Assembly (NCBI GenBank): GCA_022566355.1
Contig: JADFJB010000011.1
Location: 1-58,515 of the forward strand
Source: a candidate division KSB1 bacterium
Lineage (GTDB): Bacteria; Zhuqueibacterota; JdFR-76; DREG01
Length of the DNA stretch: 58,515 nucleotides
Direction of reading: 5' to 3'
A program made the position numbers and the translations under genes. Every line of letters starts with the position of its first letter. Position 1 is the first letter of the stretch. Below, in pieces: positions 18,588-27,642 of this stretch. The notes beneath the pieces were generated by a model. It worked only from the letters and a program-made list of their open reading frames with translations. It was not told where the DNA came from and made no database searches.

Positions 18588-19334
18588 TTGTCTTCATTTT
18601 TTAGTTTAAAAAGGATCAATCGAATTCATTCGATAGCAACCAAAATTCATAAGGAAGCTTCGTTCATTGTCATTTTGCCAGCTTATAATGTGGCTAAGTT
18701 TTTACGAAAGACACTTATCGATTTGAGGAAGGTAAGTACTGTCAATAGTAATGTTGTAGTTGTTGATGATGGATCGACTGATGGAACAATTGAGGATATA
18801 GAAGGATTTAATTTAATTCTTCTAAAACACAAAAAAAATACCGGTAAGGGTTCAGCTCTAAAAACAGGATTCCGATATGCAATTGAGCATGGGTTTTCTC
18901 ATGCGATTGTGCTTGATGCGGACTATCAACATGATCCAAATCAGATATCTTTCTTTTTAGATGCAGTAAAAAATGGAAATTATGACCTTGTTATCGGTAC
19001 AAGGGAGTTGACTTTAAGGTCTTTCCCAATTGATCGTTACTTTAGTAATAAGTTGTCAAGTTTGATTTTATCTTTAATTTGTAATTACCGAGTTAAGGAT
19101 TCCCAATGTGGCTTTAGGCTAATTAATCTAAACATGCTGAAAAAACTAAATTTATATAGTGATCATTATGAATTGGAAAGTGAGCTGCTTATAAAATTTG
19201 CGAAATCGAACGCTACGATAGTTCAAATTCCGATTTCAACAAGATTATCAAATGGTATTAGCCATATTCGACGCAGCTTAGATACTATAAGATTTTTTAT
19301 AATGCTTTGTAGGACAATAAGTTATGGCAGTTAA
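18588..19334 (+). CDS. Family 2 glycosyltransferase (polyprenyl-phosphate sugar transferase type)
   Basis: A soluble GT2 of 248 residues with VILPAYNVAKFL, the nucleotide-sugar motif VVVDDGSTDGT, a TGKGSALKTGFRYA block, the metal-binding DADYQHDP, and CGFR near the acceptor site. It resembles dolichyl/undecaprenyl-phosphate mannose or glucose synthases. No ATG is available upstream of the conserved part; TTG at 18588 is the only start that keeps the whole N-terminus, so a weak start is used. The 3' end overlaps the next gene by 11 bases, so the two are co-translated. The sugar and acceptor cannot be told from sequence. Confidence 0.85.
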   Translation: MSSFFSLKRINRIHSIATKIHKEASFIVILPAYNVAKFLRKTLIDLRKVSTVNSNVVVVDDGSTDGTIEDIEGFNLILLKHKKNTGKGSALKTGFRYAIEHGFSHAIVLDADYQHDPNQISFFLDAVKNGNYDLVIGTRELTLRSFPIDRYFSNKLSSLILSLICNYRVKDSQCGFRLINLNMLKKLNLYSDHYELESELLIKFAKSNATIVQIPISTRLSNGISHIRRSLDTIRFFIMLCRTISYGS

Positions 19335-19944
19335 TGAATTAACTTTAGAAAACAATAAAAATATTATTCGGCGGTTGTATGATTGGGTGCTTCATTGGGC
19401 AGAAACGCCTTACGGTATGTGGGCATTATTTTTAATTGCCTTTGCCGAATCATCATTTTTCCCGATACCTCCGGATGTGTTGTTAATTGCCCTGGCTATT
19501 TCAATACCAACACGGGCATTTCATTTCGCCCTGGTCGCTACAATTGGATCACTTATCGGAGGCATAGCAGGGTATGGAATCGGGATGTTCGGTTATGATT
19601 CCATTGGCCGTCCAATTGTAGAGTTTTACCATGGCCAGGAAATTATGCAGGCAATAAAAGAATGGTACGATAAATATGGTTTCTGGGCTGTTTTGGGCGC
19701 AGCAATTACACCTTTGCCCTATAAAATATTCACGATTTCTTCCGGAATGTTTTCTTTCGATTTCTTTCAATTTATGATCGCATCTATAATCGGTAGATCC
19801 GTGCGATTTTTTGCAGTGGCTGGTTTAATTTGGAAATTCGGTAAACCAATAAAAGGTTTTATCGATAAATATTTTAATCTACTTGCCACTTTATTTATAA
19901 TTCTTTTGATTGGGGGTTTTATCATTATAAAATATTTGTTGTGA
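19324..19944 (+). CDS. YqaA/DedA-like VTT-domain membrane protein
   Basis: A 206-residue protein with about five hydrophobic segments and the VTT/SNARE-associated signature: a re-entrant FAESSFFPIPPDVLL, then GSLIGGIAGYGIG, and AITPLPYKIFTISSGMF. It is closest in layout to the YqaA subgroup. DedA-type proteins take part in lipid flipping, including recycling of undecaprenyl phosphate. Coupling (11-base overlap) to a polyprenyl-phosphate-type GT2 fits a joint role in lipid-linked sugar handling; this is inference. ATG start inside the end of the GT2 gene. Confidence 0.85.
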   Translation: MAVNELTLENNKNIIRRLYDWVLHWAETPYGMWALFLIAFAESSFFPIPPDVLLIALAISIPTRAFHFALVATIGSLIGGIAGYGIGMFGYDSIGRPIVEFYHGQEIMQAIKEWYDKYGFWAVLGAAITPLPYKIFTISSGMFSFDFFQFMIASIIGRSVRFFAVAGLIWKFGKPIKGFIDKYFNLLATLFIILLIGGFIIIKYLL

Positions 19945-19949
19945 TTTTT

Positions 19950-20024
19950 CGGGGCGTAGCGCAGCTCGGATAGCGTGCATGGTTCGGGACCATGAGGTCG
20001 GCGGTTCAAATCCGCCCGCCCCGA
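19950..20024 (+). tRNA. tRNA-Pro(CGG)
   Basis: Cloverleaf with acceptor CGGGGCG/CGCCCCG, D-arm AGCTCGGATAGC, anticodon stem CATGG/CCATG with loop TTCGGGA (anticodon CGG, reads CCG), T-arm GGCGG-TTCAAAT-CCGCC, and discriminator A. CCA is not encoded. It lies six bases after the YqaA-like gene and is followed by a terminator hairpin. Confidence 0.95.
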
Positions 20025-20030
20025 CAAATT

Positions 20031-20062
20031 TGCTGAGAAATTAAAAATCTCAGCATTTTTTA
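20031..20062 (+). terminator. Rho-independent terminator after tRNA-Pro
   Basis: Perfect 8-bp stem TGCTGAGA/TCTCAGCA (20031-20038 and 20048-20055) with a 9-base loop, followed by TTTTTTAT. It would end the GT2-yqaA-tRNA transcript ahead of leuS. Confidence 0.85.
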
Positions 20063-20133
20063 TATGAAGTTATATTCTTCTTCATAGGTATTACTGTTTT
20101 TACAAATCTCTTTTAAGGAGCTGCTTCAGAACA

Positions 20134-22584
20134 ATGAAAAAAAATCCGTTTGCGGATATTGAAAAAAAATGGCAGGATTATTGGAAAAATTCTAAACAAT
20201 ATGAGGTTGATCTAGTAAACGCTGACAATAAACTTTATGTCCTTGTGATGTTTATCTATCCATCAGGTGATAAGCTGCATATTGGTCATTGGTATAATTA
20301 TGGGCCAACTGATACATGGGCGAGGTTCAAGAAAATGCAAGGCTTCACTGTGATGGAACCCATAGGATATGATGCTTTCGGTTTGCCTGCTGAAAATTAT
20401 GCAATAAAGCAAGGCGTGCACCCTGCTATTAGTACAGCTAAGAATATCAATAAGATACGAGAGCAATTAAAAGCAATTGGTGCGATGTATGATTGGAGTA
20501 AGGAAATTAATACGAGCTCTCCCCAGTACTATAAATGGACGCAATGGCTTTTTTTACAGCTATACAAGAATGGATTGGCTTATCGCAAAAAAGCTCCTGT
20601 AAATTGGTGCCCGGATTGCGACACAGTTTTAGCCAATGAACAAGTAATTAATGGGAATTGCGAGCGCTGTGATCATGAAGTCACAAAAAAAGATCTTGTA
20701 CAATGGTTTTTTAAAATTACCGCTTATGCAGATAGATTGTTGGAAGACTTCAATAAAATACAATGGCCGGCAAAGACAGTAACAATGCAAAGGAATTGGA
20801 TCGGACGCAGCGAAGGAACTTTAATAAAATTTGATATTCCGCAGCATAGTGAAACCTTGGAAGTGTTTACAACTCGTGCAGATACACTTTTTGGCGCAAC
20901 TTACATGGTATTAGCACCTGAGCATCCTCTGGTAGATAAAATCACTTCCGAGGAGAATAGGGTAGGGGTGATAAATTATAAAAAGCATGCAAAAAAAGTT
21001 ACTGAAATTGAAAGAACATCCACAGAAAGAGAAAAAACCGGTGTGTTTACAGGTGCATATGCAGTAAACCCGATAAATCAAGAAAAAGTCCCAATATGGA
21101 TAGCAGACTACGTTTTGATTGGATATGGCGCCGGCGCTGTTATGGCAGTTCCGGCGCATGATGAAAGAGATTTTGAATTTGCACAAAAGTTTAATCTAGA
21201 AATTCGCCAGGTTATTTCTGTAATTGGTAAAACTCACAAAAAACTCGAACAAGCACTTACTGAATATGGCATGATGATTAACTCGGATCAATTCAACGGT
21301 CAAGATTCTAAAACTGGAATGAATAATGTAACCAATTGGTTAAAAGAAAAAAATGCCGGTAAATCTCATATTATACTCAAACTAAGGGATTGGTTGATTT
21401 CACGGCAAAGGTATTGGGGCGCACCTATCCCCATAGTGTTTTGTGAAAATTGTGGAGAAGTACCGGTCAACGAAGAAGACCTTCCAGTTAAACTACCGGA
21501 ATTTGTCGACTTTACTGGAAAGGGGAAATCACCCTTAGCCTCTAATGAAGAATTCATAAATACTGCCTGTCCAAAATGTGCCGGCCCAGCTACCAGGGAA
21601 GTTGATACGATGGATACTTTTGTTGATTCTTCCTGGTATTTTTTGCGTTATATCAACCCTAAATTAGATTCTGAACCATGGCAAATAGAATTGGCAAATA
21701 AATGGCTTCCTGTTGACCAATATGTTGGGGGGGCAGAGCATGCTGTATTGCATTTATTGTATGCACGATTCATTACTAAAGTATTATATGATTTAAAATA
21801 CATAAATTTTGATGAGCCATTCAAGCGGTTGATACATCAAGGTATTATAACCAACAGGGGTGCGAAAATGTCAAAATCGAAACACAATGTTGTAAATCCG
21901 GATAATTTTATCAATAAATTTGGTTCTGATACATTTAGAATGTTTATGATGTTTATGGGATCATACGAAGATGGGGGAGACTGGAACGATGAAGGAATTT
22001 CCGGCGTTTTTCGATTTTTAAATCGAATTGATCGCTTAATCGATGACTTCTCTGAAAATCCTCCTAATGGTGATGAGACCTTGGTTTTTGAAGAAGTGGA
22101 AAAAAAGCGTCATTACACAATCAAAACAGTGACCCAAGACCTTGACCGATTTCAATTTAATACAGCGATAAGCCGATTAATGGAATTCTTTAATTCTATC
22201 AATAAATACAGAAATAGCGTGGATCATTCGAATCAGAATAAATCAGGATTGGCAACTGCCATTGAAACCTTAATCACTTTATTGGCGCCTTTTGCGCCAC
22301 ATTTATCTGAAGAGCTTTGGAGTAAAACTGGACGAAATCCAAGTATATTTAATCAAACATGGCCAGAATACGATGAAAATAAACTAAAAGTTAAAACTGT
22401 AAATATGGTTGTGCAAGTCAATGGAAAACTTCGGGGACAATTAACTGTTGAAACAGGTCTTGAGGAATCAAAAATTATTGAGGAAGCTCTACAGGTAGAA
22501 AAAGTTAAGAAATATACTACTGATAAGAGGATTATCAAGAGTATTGTTATTCCCCAAAAGTTGGTTAATTTTGTTACTAATTAA
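20134..22584 (+). CDS. leuS: Leucyl-tRNA synthetase
   Basis: An 816-residue class-I synthetase that charges tRNA-Leu. The HIGH motif is at 49-52, followed by the PIGYDAFGLPAENYA block, a zinc-type knuckle CPDC...CERC near 165-185, the CP1 editing domain with TRADTLFGATYMVLAPEHP, the tail of that domain GYGAGAVMAVPAHDERD, then KMSKS at 578-582 and the anticodon domain ending with VNGKLRG. Length is a little shorter than E. coli LeuRS (860). A purine-rich AAGGAGCTG site lies about 16 bases upstream of the ATG at 20134. The gene stands alone after the terminator. Confidence 0.98.
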   Translation: MKKNPFADIEKKWQDYWKNSKQYEVDLVNADNKLYVLVMFIYPSGDKLHIGHWYNYGPTDTWARFKKMQGFTVMEPIGYDAFGLPAENYAIKQGVHPAISTAKNINKIREQLKAIGAMYDWSKEINTSSPQYYKWTQWLFLQLYKNGLAYRKKAPVNWCPDCDTVLANEQVINGNCERCDHEVTKKDLVQWFFKITAYADRLLEDFNKIQWPAKTVTMQRNWIGRSEGTLIKFDIPQHSETLEVFTTRADTLFGATYMVLAPEHPLVDKITSEENRVGVINYKKHAKKVTEIERTSTEREKTGVFTGAYAVNPINQEKVPIWIADYVLIGYGAGAVMAVPAHDERDFEFAQKFNLEIRQVISVIGKTHKKLEQALTEYGMMINSDQFNGQDSKTGMNNVTNWLKEKNAGKSHIILKLRDWLISRQRYWGAPIPIVFCENCGEVPVNEEDLPVKLPEFVDFTGKGKSPLASNEEFINTACPKCAGPATREVDTMDTFVDSSWYFLRYINPKLDSEPWQIELANKWLPVDQYVGGAEHAVLHLLYARFITKVLYDLKYINFDEPFKRLIHQGIITNRGAKMSKSKHNVVNPDNFINKFGSDTFRMFMMFMGSYEDGGDWNDEGISGVFRFLNRIDRLIDDFSENPPNGDETLVFEEVEKKRHYTIKTVTQDLDRFQFNTAISRLMEFFNSINKYRNSVDHSNQNKSGLATAIETLITLLAPFAPHLSEELWSKTGRNPSIFNQTWPEYDENKLKVKTVNMVVQVNGKLRGQLTVETGLEESKIIEEALQVEKVKKYTTDKRIIKSIVIPQKLVNFVTN

Positions 22585-22720
22585 TTAGAAAACCGGATGA
22601 TTCAAAAGGGGGGGTGCAATTCAGAAAATTACAGTTAGAATCATTTTAGCCTTATTGAACTATACATAATATATCTTATATACGTTTTTAGTGAAAAATA
22701 TATTGGACCCTAACTTAATG

Positions 22721-23884
22721 TTATTTTTTAATTTTACCTAATACAATATTTTTTAATGGTGTGTCAAGCGGATGATCGATGATATTTTGAAACTCCATTT
22801 TCGAATGCTCTTTATCTTTGATTTTGTCGTAGGCAATTGCAAGCTCATACCTTGCAGCAACATTATTTCGATCTTTTTTGATAGATTTTTTTAATGCTTC
22901 AATCGCCTCATTATACCTTTCTTGGCGATTATAATTTTTTCCCTGCAAATAATACACAACAGTATCATCCTTACCCAGTTCCATTGCTTTATTTAAAATA
23001 GCCAGCACATCAGATGGATTTCCAAGTTTGTCAAGTAATATGGCTAATTCTTTGTAATACAGTGCATTTCTAGGTTTATTAATAATGGCCTTTTTAAATG
23101 AAAGAAAAGATTCATTAAGCATCCCACATCTAAGTTGACTCTCAGCAAGCATAAAATATACTAGGTCATCTTTTTTACGAAATTGTAAATAGTTTTGGAA
23201 TCGGTCGATCGCAGAATGATAATATTTTCCTAAATAAAATTTATAACCCTCTGCATATAGTTGTTCAAGATCTTGTTCACTTTTTTGTTCACCAGCCTCT
23301 AAAACAATCGCTTTTTTTGCATAACTTCCCATTGGTCCATTGGCATCGAACTCAATTACCTTCTTAAAGTTTTTATTTGCTTCATCAATCTGACCTAATA
23401 TGGCATAAATTTTACCGAGTCCGAGATATGCTCTTACCTCAGTTGGAAATAAATCAACCACCTTTTGGAACATCTCAATCGCATTATCGAATTTCTTTTG
23501 AACACTATAAATGGCGCCAAGGTTAAGAATTGACAATTTATGTTTAGGATTTATCTCTATGCTTTTCTGTATATATTCCTCAGCAAGATCAAATTTTCTT
23601 AGTTTAATATATGCCGTACCAACTATTAGCATAGCCTTAAAATGGCCAGGGGATAGATCAAGAAGCTGCTTTAAAAAGCTTATTGATTCTTCATATTTTT
23701 TTATTTCAAAATAAATAAGTCCAAGACTATACAGGACCTCATTTTCTTGCGGATTTACTTCAAGAGCCTTTTCCCAAAGAGCAATTGCATCGTCAAAGCG
23801 CTTATCTTTGTAACAAGAAATAGCTTTTTGGTGAATCGTTTTAACTGTTTGTTTCATTTCTAATAGTATGCTCAATTTTGACAA
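22721..23884 (-). CDS. Tetratricopeptide-repeat protein
   Basis: A 387-residue protein made almost entirely of TPR units. Repeats such as AIALWEKALEVNPQENEVLYSLGLIYFEIKKYEESI and AIEMFQKVVDLFPTEVRAYLGLGKIYAILGQIDEA recur about nine times at 34-residue spacing; at least the first block of six and a second block after about residue 200 are clear. No signal peptide or catalytic domain. Such proteins are scaffolds for protein complexes. The start at 23884 overlaps the proS end by 13 bases; a second Met ten codons in (23857) would remove the overlap. It is probably co-transcribed with proS; partner unknown. Confidence 0.85.
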   Translation of the reverse strand: MSKLSILLEMKQTVKTIHQKAISCYKDKRFDDAIALWEKALEVNPQENEVLYSLGLIYFEIKKYEESISFLKQLLDLSPGHFKAMLIVGTAYIKLRKFDLAEEYIQKSIEINPKHKLSILNLGAIYSVQKKFDNAIEMFQKVVDLFPTEVRAYLGLGKIYAILGQIDEANKNFKKVIEFDANGPMGSYAKKAIVLEAGEQKSEQDLEQLYAEGYKFYLGKYYHSAIDRFQNYLQFRKKDDLVYFMLAESQLRCGMLNESFLSFKKAIINKPRNALYYKELAILLDKLGNPSDVLAILNKAMELGKDDTVVYYLQGKNYNRQERYNEAIEALKKSIKKDRNNVAARYELAIAYDKIKDKEHSKMEFQNIIDHPLDTPLKNIVLGKIKK

Positions 23885-25575
23885 CTTAAAGCTTTTTTGA
23901 TTTCTGGGATAATACTACCAAAAGGAAAAATCTCTTTTTTATTGTTTTTCCTAAATTTAAACTCAACCATGTTATTCTGCAAATTTTTTTCTCCAATGAT
24001 TATATGGATAGGTATTCCTAACAAATCCGCATCCCTAAATTTGAATCCGGGACTAAAATCTCTATCATCAAGCAAACAATCAATATTTATCTCAAGTAGA
24101 TCTTCATATAACGTATTGGAGGCCTCCCCTATTTTTTCATTTTTGTAGTTTATGGGAATTATATGAACTTGATATGGGGAAATTTCAGAATCCCAACAAA
24201 TTCCATTTTCGTCAAGATTTTGTTCTATAAATGCCGCAACGATTCTTTCTATTCCAATCCCATAGCTTCCCATTATAATTGGATTTTCTTTTCCATTTCT
24301 GTCCAAAAAAGTGGCGTTCATGCTCTCTGAATATTTTGTACCTAATTTGAATATATGACCCAACTCTATAGCCCTTACAATTCGCAGCACTTTTCCACAA
24401 TTCGCACAAATGTCTCCATCATTAACCAGAGCCACATCTACAATTTGCTTAATCTTAATATCAACTTGAGGATCAATCCCGGCAATGTGATATTGATCTT
24501 TGTTGGCACCGGAAACAAATCCTTTCTGCTCCAATAATGATTTATCGACGTAAATTTCAATATCCTTTATTCCGATAGGACCTATAAAACCTGCATTTGC
24601 TCCACAAATATTCAAGATTTCATCATTTTCTGCAGGTCTGTATTTATTACCAAACGTCGATAACATTTTGCTTTCATTAAGATCATAATCGCCACGAATC
24701 AATATCATTACGGGCTTAGAATCAATAAGATAAACCAAAGATTTAATAAATGACTGTTTAGGTAAAGTTAAAAATTCTGATACTTCATCAATGGTTTTCT
24801 GAGTAGGAGTATAAATTTCTTCCAATTTTGTGTAATTACCGTTTGTGAAAGGTGTAATTTTAAATTCTGCAATCTCAGCATTAGATGCATAACCACAGTT
24901 GTCACAAAGCGCAACAGTATCCTCCCCCGCTTCTGATTCCACCATAAACTCCTGGGAACCGGAACCACCCATTAATCCACTCGAAGCACTAACAATGAAA
25001 AAATCTAGTCCACATCTCGCAAAAATGCTTTTGTATGCCTGGGAATGTTTATTGTAGCTAATATCCAACCCATCTTTATCAGCATCTAAAGAATATGAAT
25101 CTTTCATTAGAAATTGCCTGGTGCGTAGAACACCTGACCTCGGTCGTGGCTCATCTCTAAATTTATTTTGAATTTGATACCAAATTTGCGGCAGGTTTTT
25201 ATAAGAACGTATTTCGCCTCTTGCAATCGAACAAATGACTTCTTCATGTGTTGGCGCAAGGCACATGTCTCTTGATTTTCTATCTTTAAATTTGAACATT
25301 TCTGCACCAAAATCATCCGCTCTACCTGTCTCATTCCAGGTTTCTATTGGATTTATTGCAGGCAGATGAAATTCCTGACCACCAATAGCATCCATTTCTT
25401 CTCTTATGATAATTTGGATTTTTTTTAGTATTCTCCACCCAAATGGCAAGTGAGAATAGATACCGGCAGCAAGTAAGCGAATCATACCGGACCGAAGCAT
25501 AAACTGATGACTTTTAACAACCGCATCTGAAGGGTTTTCTTTTAATGTGGGAATAAAAGCTTTAGATAATTTCAT
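23872..25575 (-). CDS. proS: Prolyl-tRNA synthetase (bacterial type with editing insertion)
   Basis: A 567-residue class-II synthetase charging tRNA-Pro. The N-terminal core shows SHQFMLRSGMIRLLAAGIY and PTHEE. Motif 2 runs around FRDEPRPRSGVLRTRQFLMKD, and motif 3 is GSYGIGIERIVAAF. Between motifs 2 and 3 lies the YbaK-like INS editing domain (about residues 230-400), as in E. coli ProS. The anticodon-binding domain follows at the C-terminus. It lies about 4 kb from tRNA-Pro. The ATG at 25575 follows a GGGAGG-like site in the antisense reading (AATTACCTCCCAATG). Confidence 0.97.
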   Translation of the reverse strand: MKLSKAFIPTLKENPSDAVVKSHQFMLRSGMIRLLAAGIYSHLPFGWRILKKIQIIIREEMDAIGGQEFHLPAINPIETWNETGRADDFGAEMFKFKDRKSRDMCLAPTHEEVICSIARGEIRSYKNLPQIWYQIQNKFRDEPRPRSGVLRTRQFLMKDSYSLDADKDGLDISYNKHSQAYKSIFARCGLDFFIVSASSGLMGGSGSQEFMVESEAGEDTVALCDNCGYASNAEIAEFKITPFTNGNYTKLEEIYTPTQKTIDEVSEFLTLPKQSFIKSLVYLIDSKPVMILIRGDYDLNESKMLSTFGNKYRPAENDEILNICGANAGFIGPIGIKDIEIYVDKSLLEQKGFVSGANKDQYHIAGIDPQVDIKIKQIVDVALVNDGDICANCGKVLRIVRAIELGHIFKLGTKYSESMNATFLDRNGKENPIIMGSYGIGIERIVAAFIEQNLDENGICWDSEISPYQVHIIPINYKNEKIGEASNTLYEDLLEINIDCLLDDRDFSPGFKFRDADLLGIPIHIIIGEKNLQNNMVEFKFRKNNKKEIFPFGSIIPEIKKALSCQN

Positions 25576-25774
25576 TGGGAGGTAATTATAACTTTTCTAA
25601 TTATAAAGAAATAGAGTTCTTTTCGGTTTGTCGGTATTGAATAAATCCTTGATAATAAGATTTATTTCTATTTAAGTCAAATTTTAAAGTAAACTCCCCT
25701 ACTCTAACTTCGAGAGTATGGATATTCACAATGTTGCGATACTGAAATGAATAAATTGATAATTATATATTAAT

Positions 25775-26158
25775 TTATCCCGCAACCGACTCTAATGATT
25801 TTTCTAAATCTTGATTTTGATGTTTAAAGAAGCCACGCGATCTGTTCTTAACAGTTCGAACATGTTCTTCAAGAATGGATATGATTTCGCCATTTCTCTC
25901 GATTGCATTAACCGCTTCTTTGAGTTTGGATATTCTTCTGTTTATTTTTTTTTCATAATTTTCGAATGAATACTCATCTTGCTTTACGATCCCAAGCGTC
26001 AAAGAAAAGAGATCATTGAATACCTTCTCGGGATTGGTTGCAATCGTCAACCACTCTCTACAAAAACTTGAGATTGATTGGCCTTCGAGTTCCGCCATTA
26101 TTTTAATGCTATTATAAGTCTCACCATCAATACGAATATTTAATACTTTTTCTTTCAT
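25775..26158 (-). CDS. Ribbon-helix-helix-type small protein
   Basis: A 127-residue protein. The N-terminus (KEKVLNIRIDGETYNSIKIMAELEGQSISSFCREWL) fits a ribbon-helix-helix DNA-binding fold, a beta strand followed by two helices. The rest is charged and helical with no further motif. RHH proteins are often antitoxins or small repressors, but I see no adjacent toxin gene. Start ATG at 26158 with AGGAAG just upstream. Function as a regulator is inferred from the fold pattern only. Confidence 0.6.
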   Translation of the reverse strand: MKEKVLNIRIDGETYNSIKIMAELEGQSISSFCREWLTIATNPEKVFNDLFSLTLGIVKQDEYSFENYEKKINRRISKLKEAVNAIERNGEIISILEEHVRTVKNRSRGFFKHQNQDLEKSLESVAG

Positions 26159-26507
26159 ACTTCCTCCATGAAATATTTGTCAAGAAATCGCTCGAAATTT
26201 AGTTTTCTGCTAAAATTATTTAGAGACGGGTTTTATTAGTGTAGATTATTTAATATAACTAAAATTTAAAGAAATTGAATACTAAAAATCAAGCAATTTC
26301 TAAAAAACTTTCAAATAATGGTTGTTGATGCTTACTCGGCATATGAAGAAGTTTTTGTGAAAAAATAACGAATCAAATCTTTCCCCTAGCAAATACAGGC
26401 GACTTAAATCTATTATCTGTGAAAATCTCAAGTATCAGACTATGATCGCAACAATTATGATCAGTATACCAAATGATTCCGGCAAATAAATCACTTCTAG
26501 TAGTACG
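26159..26507. other. Noncoding spacer upstream of the tRNA-Arg region
   Basis: About 350 AT-rich bases with no ORF of convincing quality, no terminator that I can place, and no repeat matching the palindromes elsewhere in the window. Confidence 0.4.
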
Positions 26508-26580
26508 CCAGGCGGGACTCGAACCCACAACCTATAGCTCCGGAGGCTATTGCTCTATCAATGAGTCCCATCTTACTACG
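26507..26580 (-). pseudogene. Degenerate tRNA-Arg(CCG) copy
   Basis: Reads on the minus strand. The 3' half is almost identical to the intact tRNA-Arg next door: T-arm TGTGGGTTCGAGTCCC and the 3' acceptor strand CTGGCGT. The anticodon stem (ATAGC/GCTAT, loop CTCCGGA, anticodon CCG) still pairs although its bases differ from the intact copy (ACGGC/GCCGT). The D-loop is shortened, and the 5' acceptor strand (around TAAGATG) no longer pairs with the 3' strand. So it is a duplicated tRNA gene that lost its 5' end, not a working tRNA. Confidence 0.8.
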
Positions 26581-26602
26581 TAAACCACTTCCTATATTTC
26601 GT

Positions 26603-26676
26603 ACGCCAGGCGGGACTCGAACCCACAACCTACGGCTTCGGAGGCCGTCACTCTATCCAAGTTGAGCTACTGGCGC
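26603..26676 (-). tRNA. tRNA-Arg(CCG)
   Basis: Minus-strand cloverleaf. Acceptor GCGCCAG pairs with CTGGCGT (the last pair is a G-U wobble), D-arm GCTCAACTTGGATAGAG, anticodon stem ACGGC/GCCGT with loop CTCCGAA (anticodon CCG, reads CGG), and T-arm with GTGGGTTCGAGTCCC. The only complete one of three related sequences here. Confidence 0.92.
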
Positions 26677-26753
26677 TTGAATTTATCTTTTAAAAGTATT
26701 ATACTCAAAACAATTCATTGATTCAACCTTAGTAAAAGGGAGATTATAGATTT

Positions 26754-27376
26754 ATGAAAAATTACGAAATATGGTCTCTTGTACTTGGATCTACAGGAGT
26801 TTCTATAGCATTATCAGTATTAATTGTTACAATATGGGGTGAAAAGTTACGCCAATTCTGGTCCAAACCAAATCTCAAACTTTCGTTTTTAGAAGCCAGC
26901 CTTAATAATACACGTGATGGAATAAATGGTTGTATTATATATTACAAGTATCGAATGATAAAAAAATGTCTCCCGCAGATAACGTTGAAATTTTATTGAC
27001 AAACATATACGAAAAAGGTCCGGATGATAATTGGCATGAAAAACTTTTTAGTGGTCAGATACCTTTGGCTTGGCGTTATCCACCCTATTCTGGGGGGAAA
27101 ACAGTTGGACGCGAAGCTGATGCAACATTTGGTCATATAATGGAAAATGAACATAGTTTCACCATGTTACCAGTGGCAGTTGTTCCTAATAATCTTAATC
27201 AAAAAATATTACCGAACAATCCTACTAAGTTAATATTTATAGCTACATCTAATACTGTTAATTCTGAACCACTCATTGTTAAGGTAACCTGGAGTGGGAA
27301 ATGGGTTATGGGGAAAGCAGAAATTGAGAAAGAGTGCACTATAAAAACAAATCAAGAAAACCAAACCAAATTGTAA
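26754..27376 (+). pseudogene. Membrane-anchored protein of unknown function, frameshifted once
   Basis: Two reading frames read as one protein. The first, from ATG 26754 (AAAAGGGAGA upstream), encodes a short N-terminus, one membrane helix (GSTGVSIALSVLIVTIW) and KLRQFWSKPNLKLSFLEA. Near 26930-26940 the frame must slip by one base, after which the protein goes on with YYILQVSNDKKMSPADNVEILLTNIYEKGPDD and ends at 27376. The join makes a sensible extracytoplasmic beta-rich domain in which VSNDKKMSPADNVEILL is the typical 'conserved chain, associated-strand' form. If the frameshift is real the gene is broken. No family recognised. Confidence 0.7.
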
Positions 27377-27530
27377 ATTTACGTTGCAAAATAATACCAA
27401 CGATCAATAGCTTGGTATACTTTACGTTTTCCACCTCCCCTAAAGACTTGTTATTTCTTAAATAAGATTCTAAAAACTTTCCCTCTATACACGTAAATTG
27501 AGCTTAATGAAGAATTAAATGTGTAGGTTC

Positions 27531-27559
27531 GACAATCTATCCAATTGAGCCACTGGCGC
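27531..27559 (-). pseudogene. 5' fragment of a tRNA-Arg-like gene
   Basis: On the minus strand this reads GCGCCAGTGGCTCAATTGGATAGA, the acceptor and D-arm of a tRNA that matches the 5' end of the intact tRNA-Arg (GCGCCAGTAGCTCAACTTGGATAGAG) with small differences. The match ends after the D-arm; the rest of the tRNA is not present. The neighbouring 27377-27642 stretch contains no gene. Confidence 0.75.
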
Positions 27560-27642
27560 ATGTTGCAAACTTGCACAATAAATTTAGCGGAAGAGTTTTG
27601 TTTTTGCAAATAATATACTTACTTTGATAATTGCAAATTAAA

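Noticed and set aside
19767-20027. 86-codon minus-strand frame over the tRNA-Pro gene
   Set aside because: Its first part (GRADLNRRPHGPEPCTLSELR) is the reverse reading of a tRNA, a common artefact.
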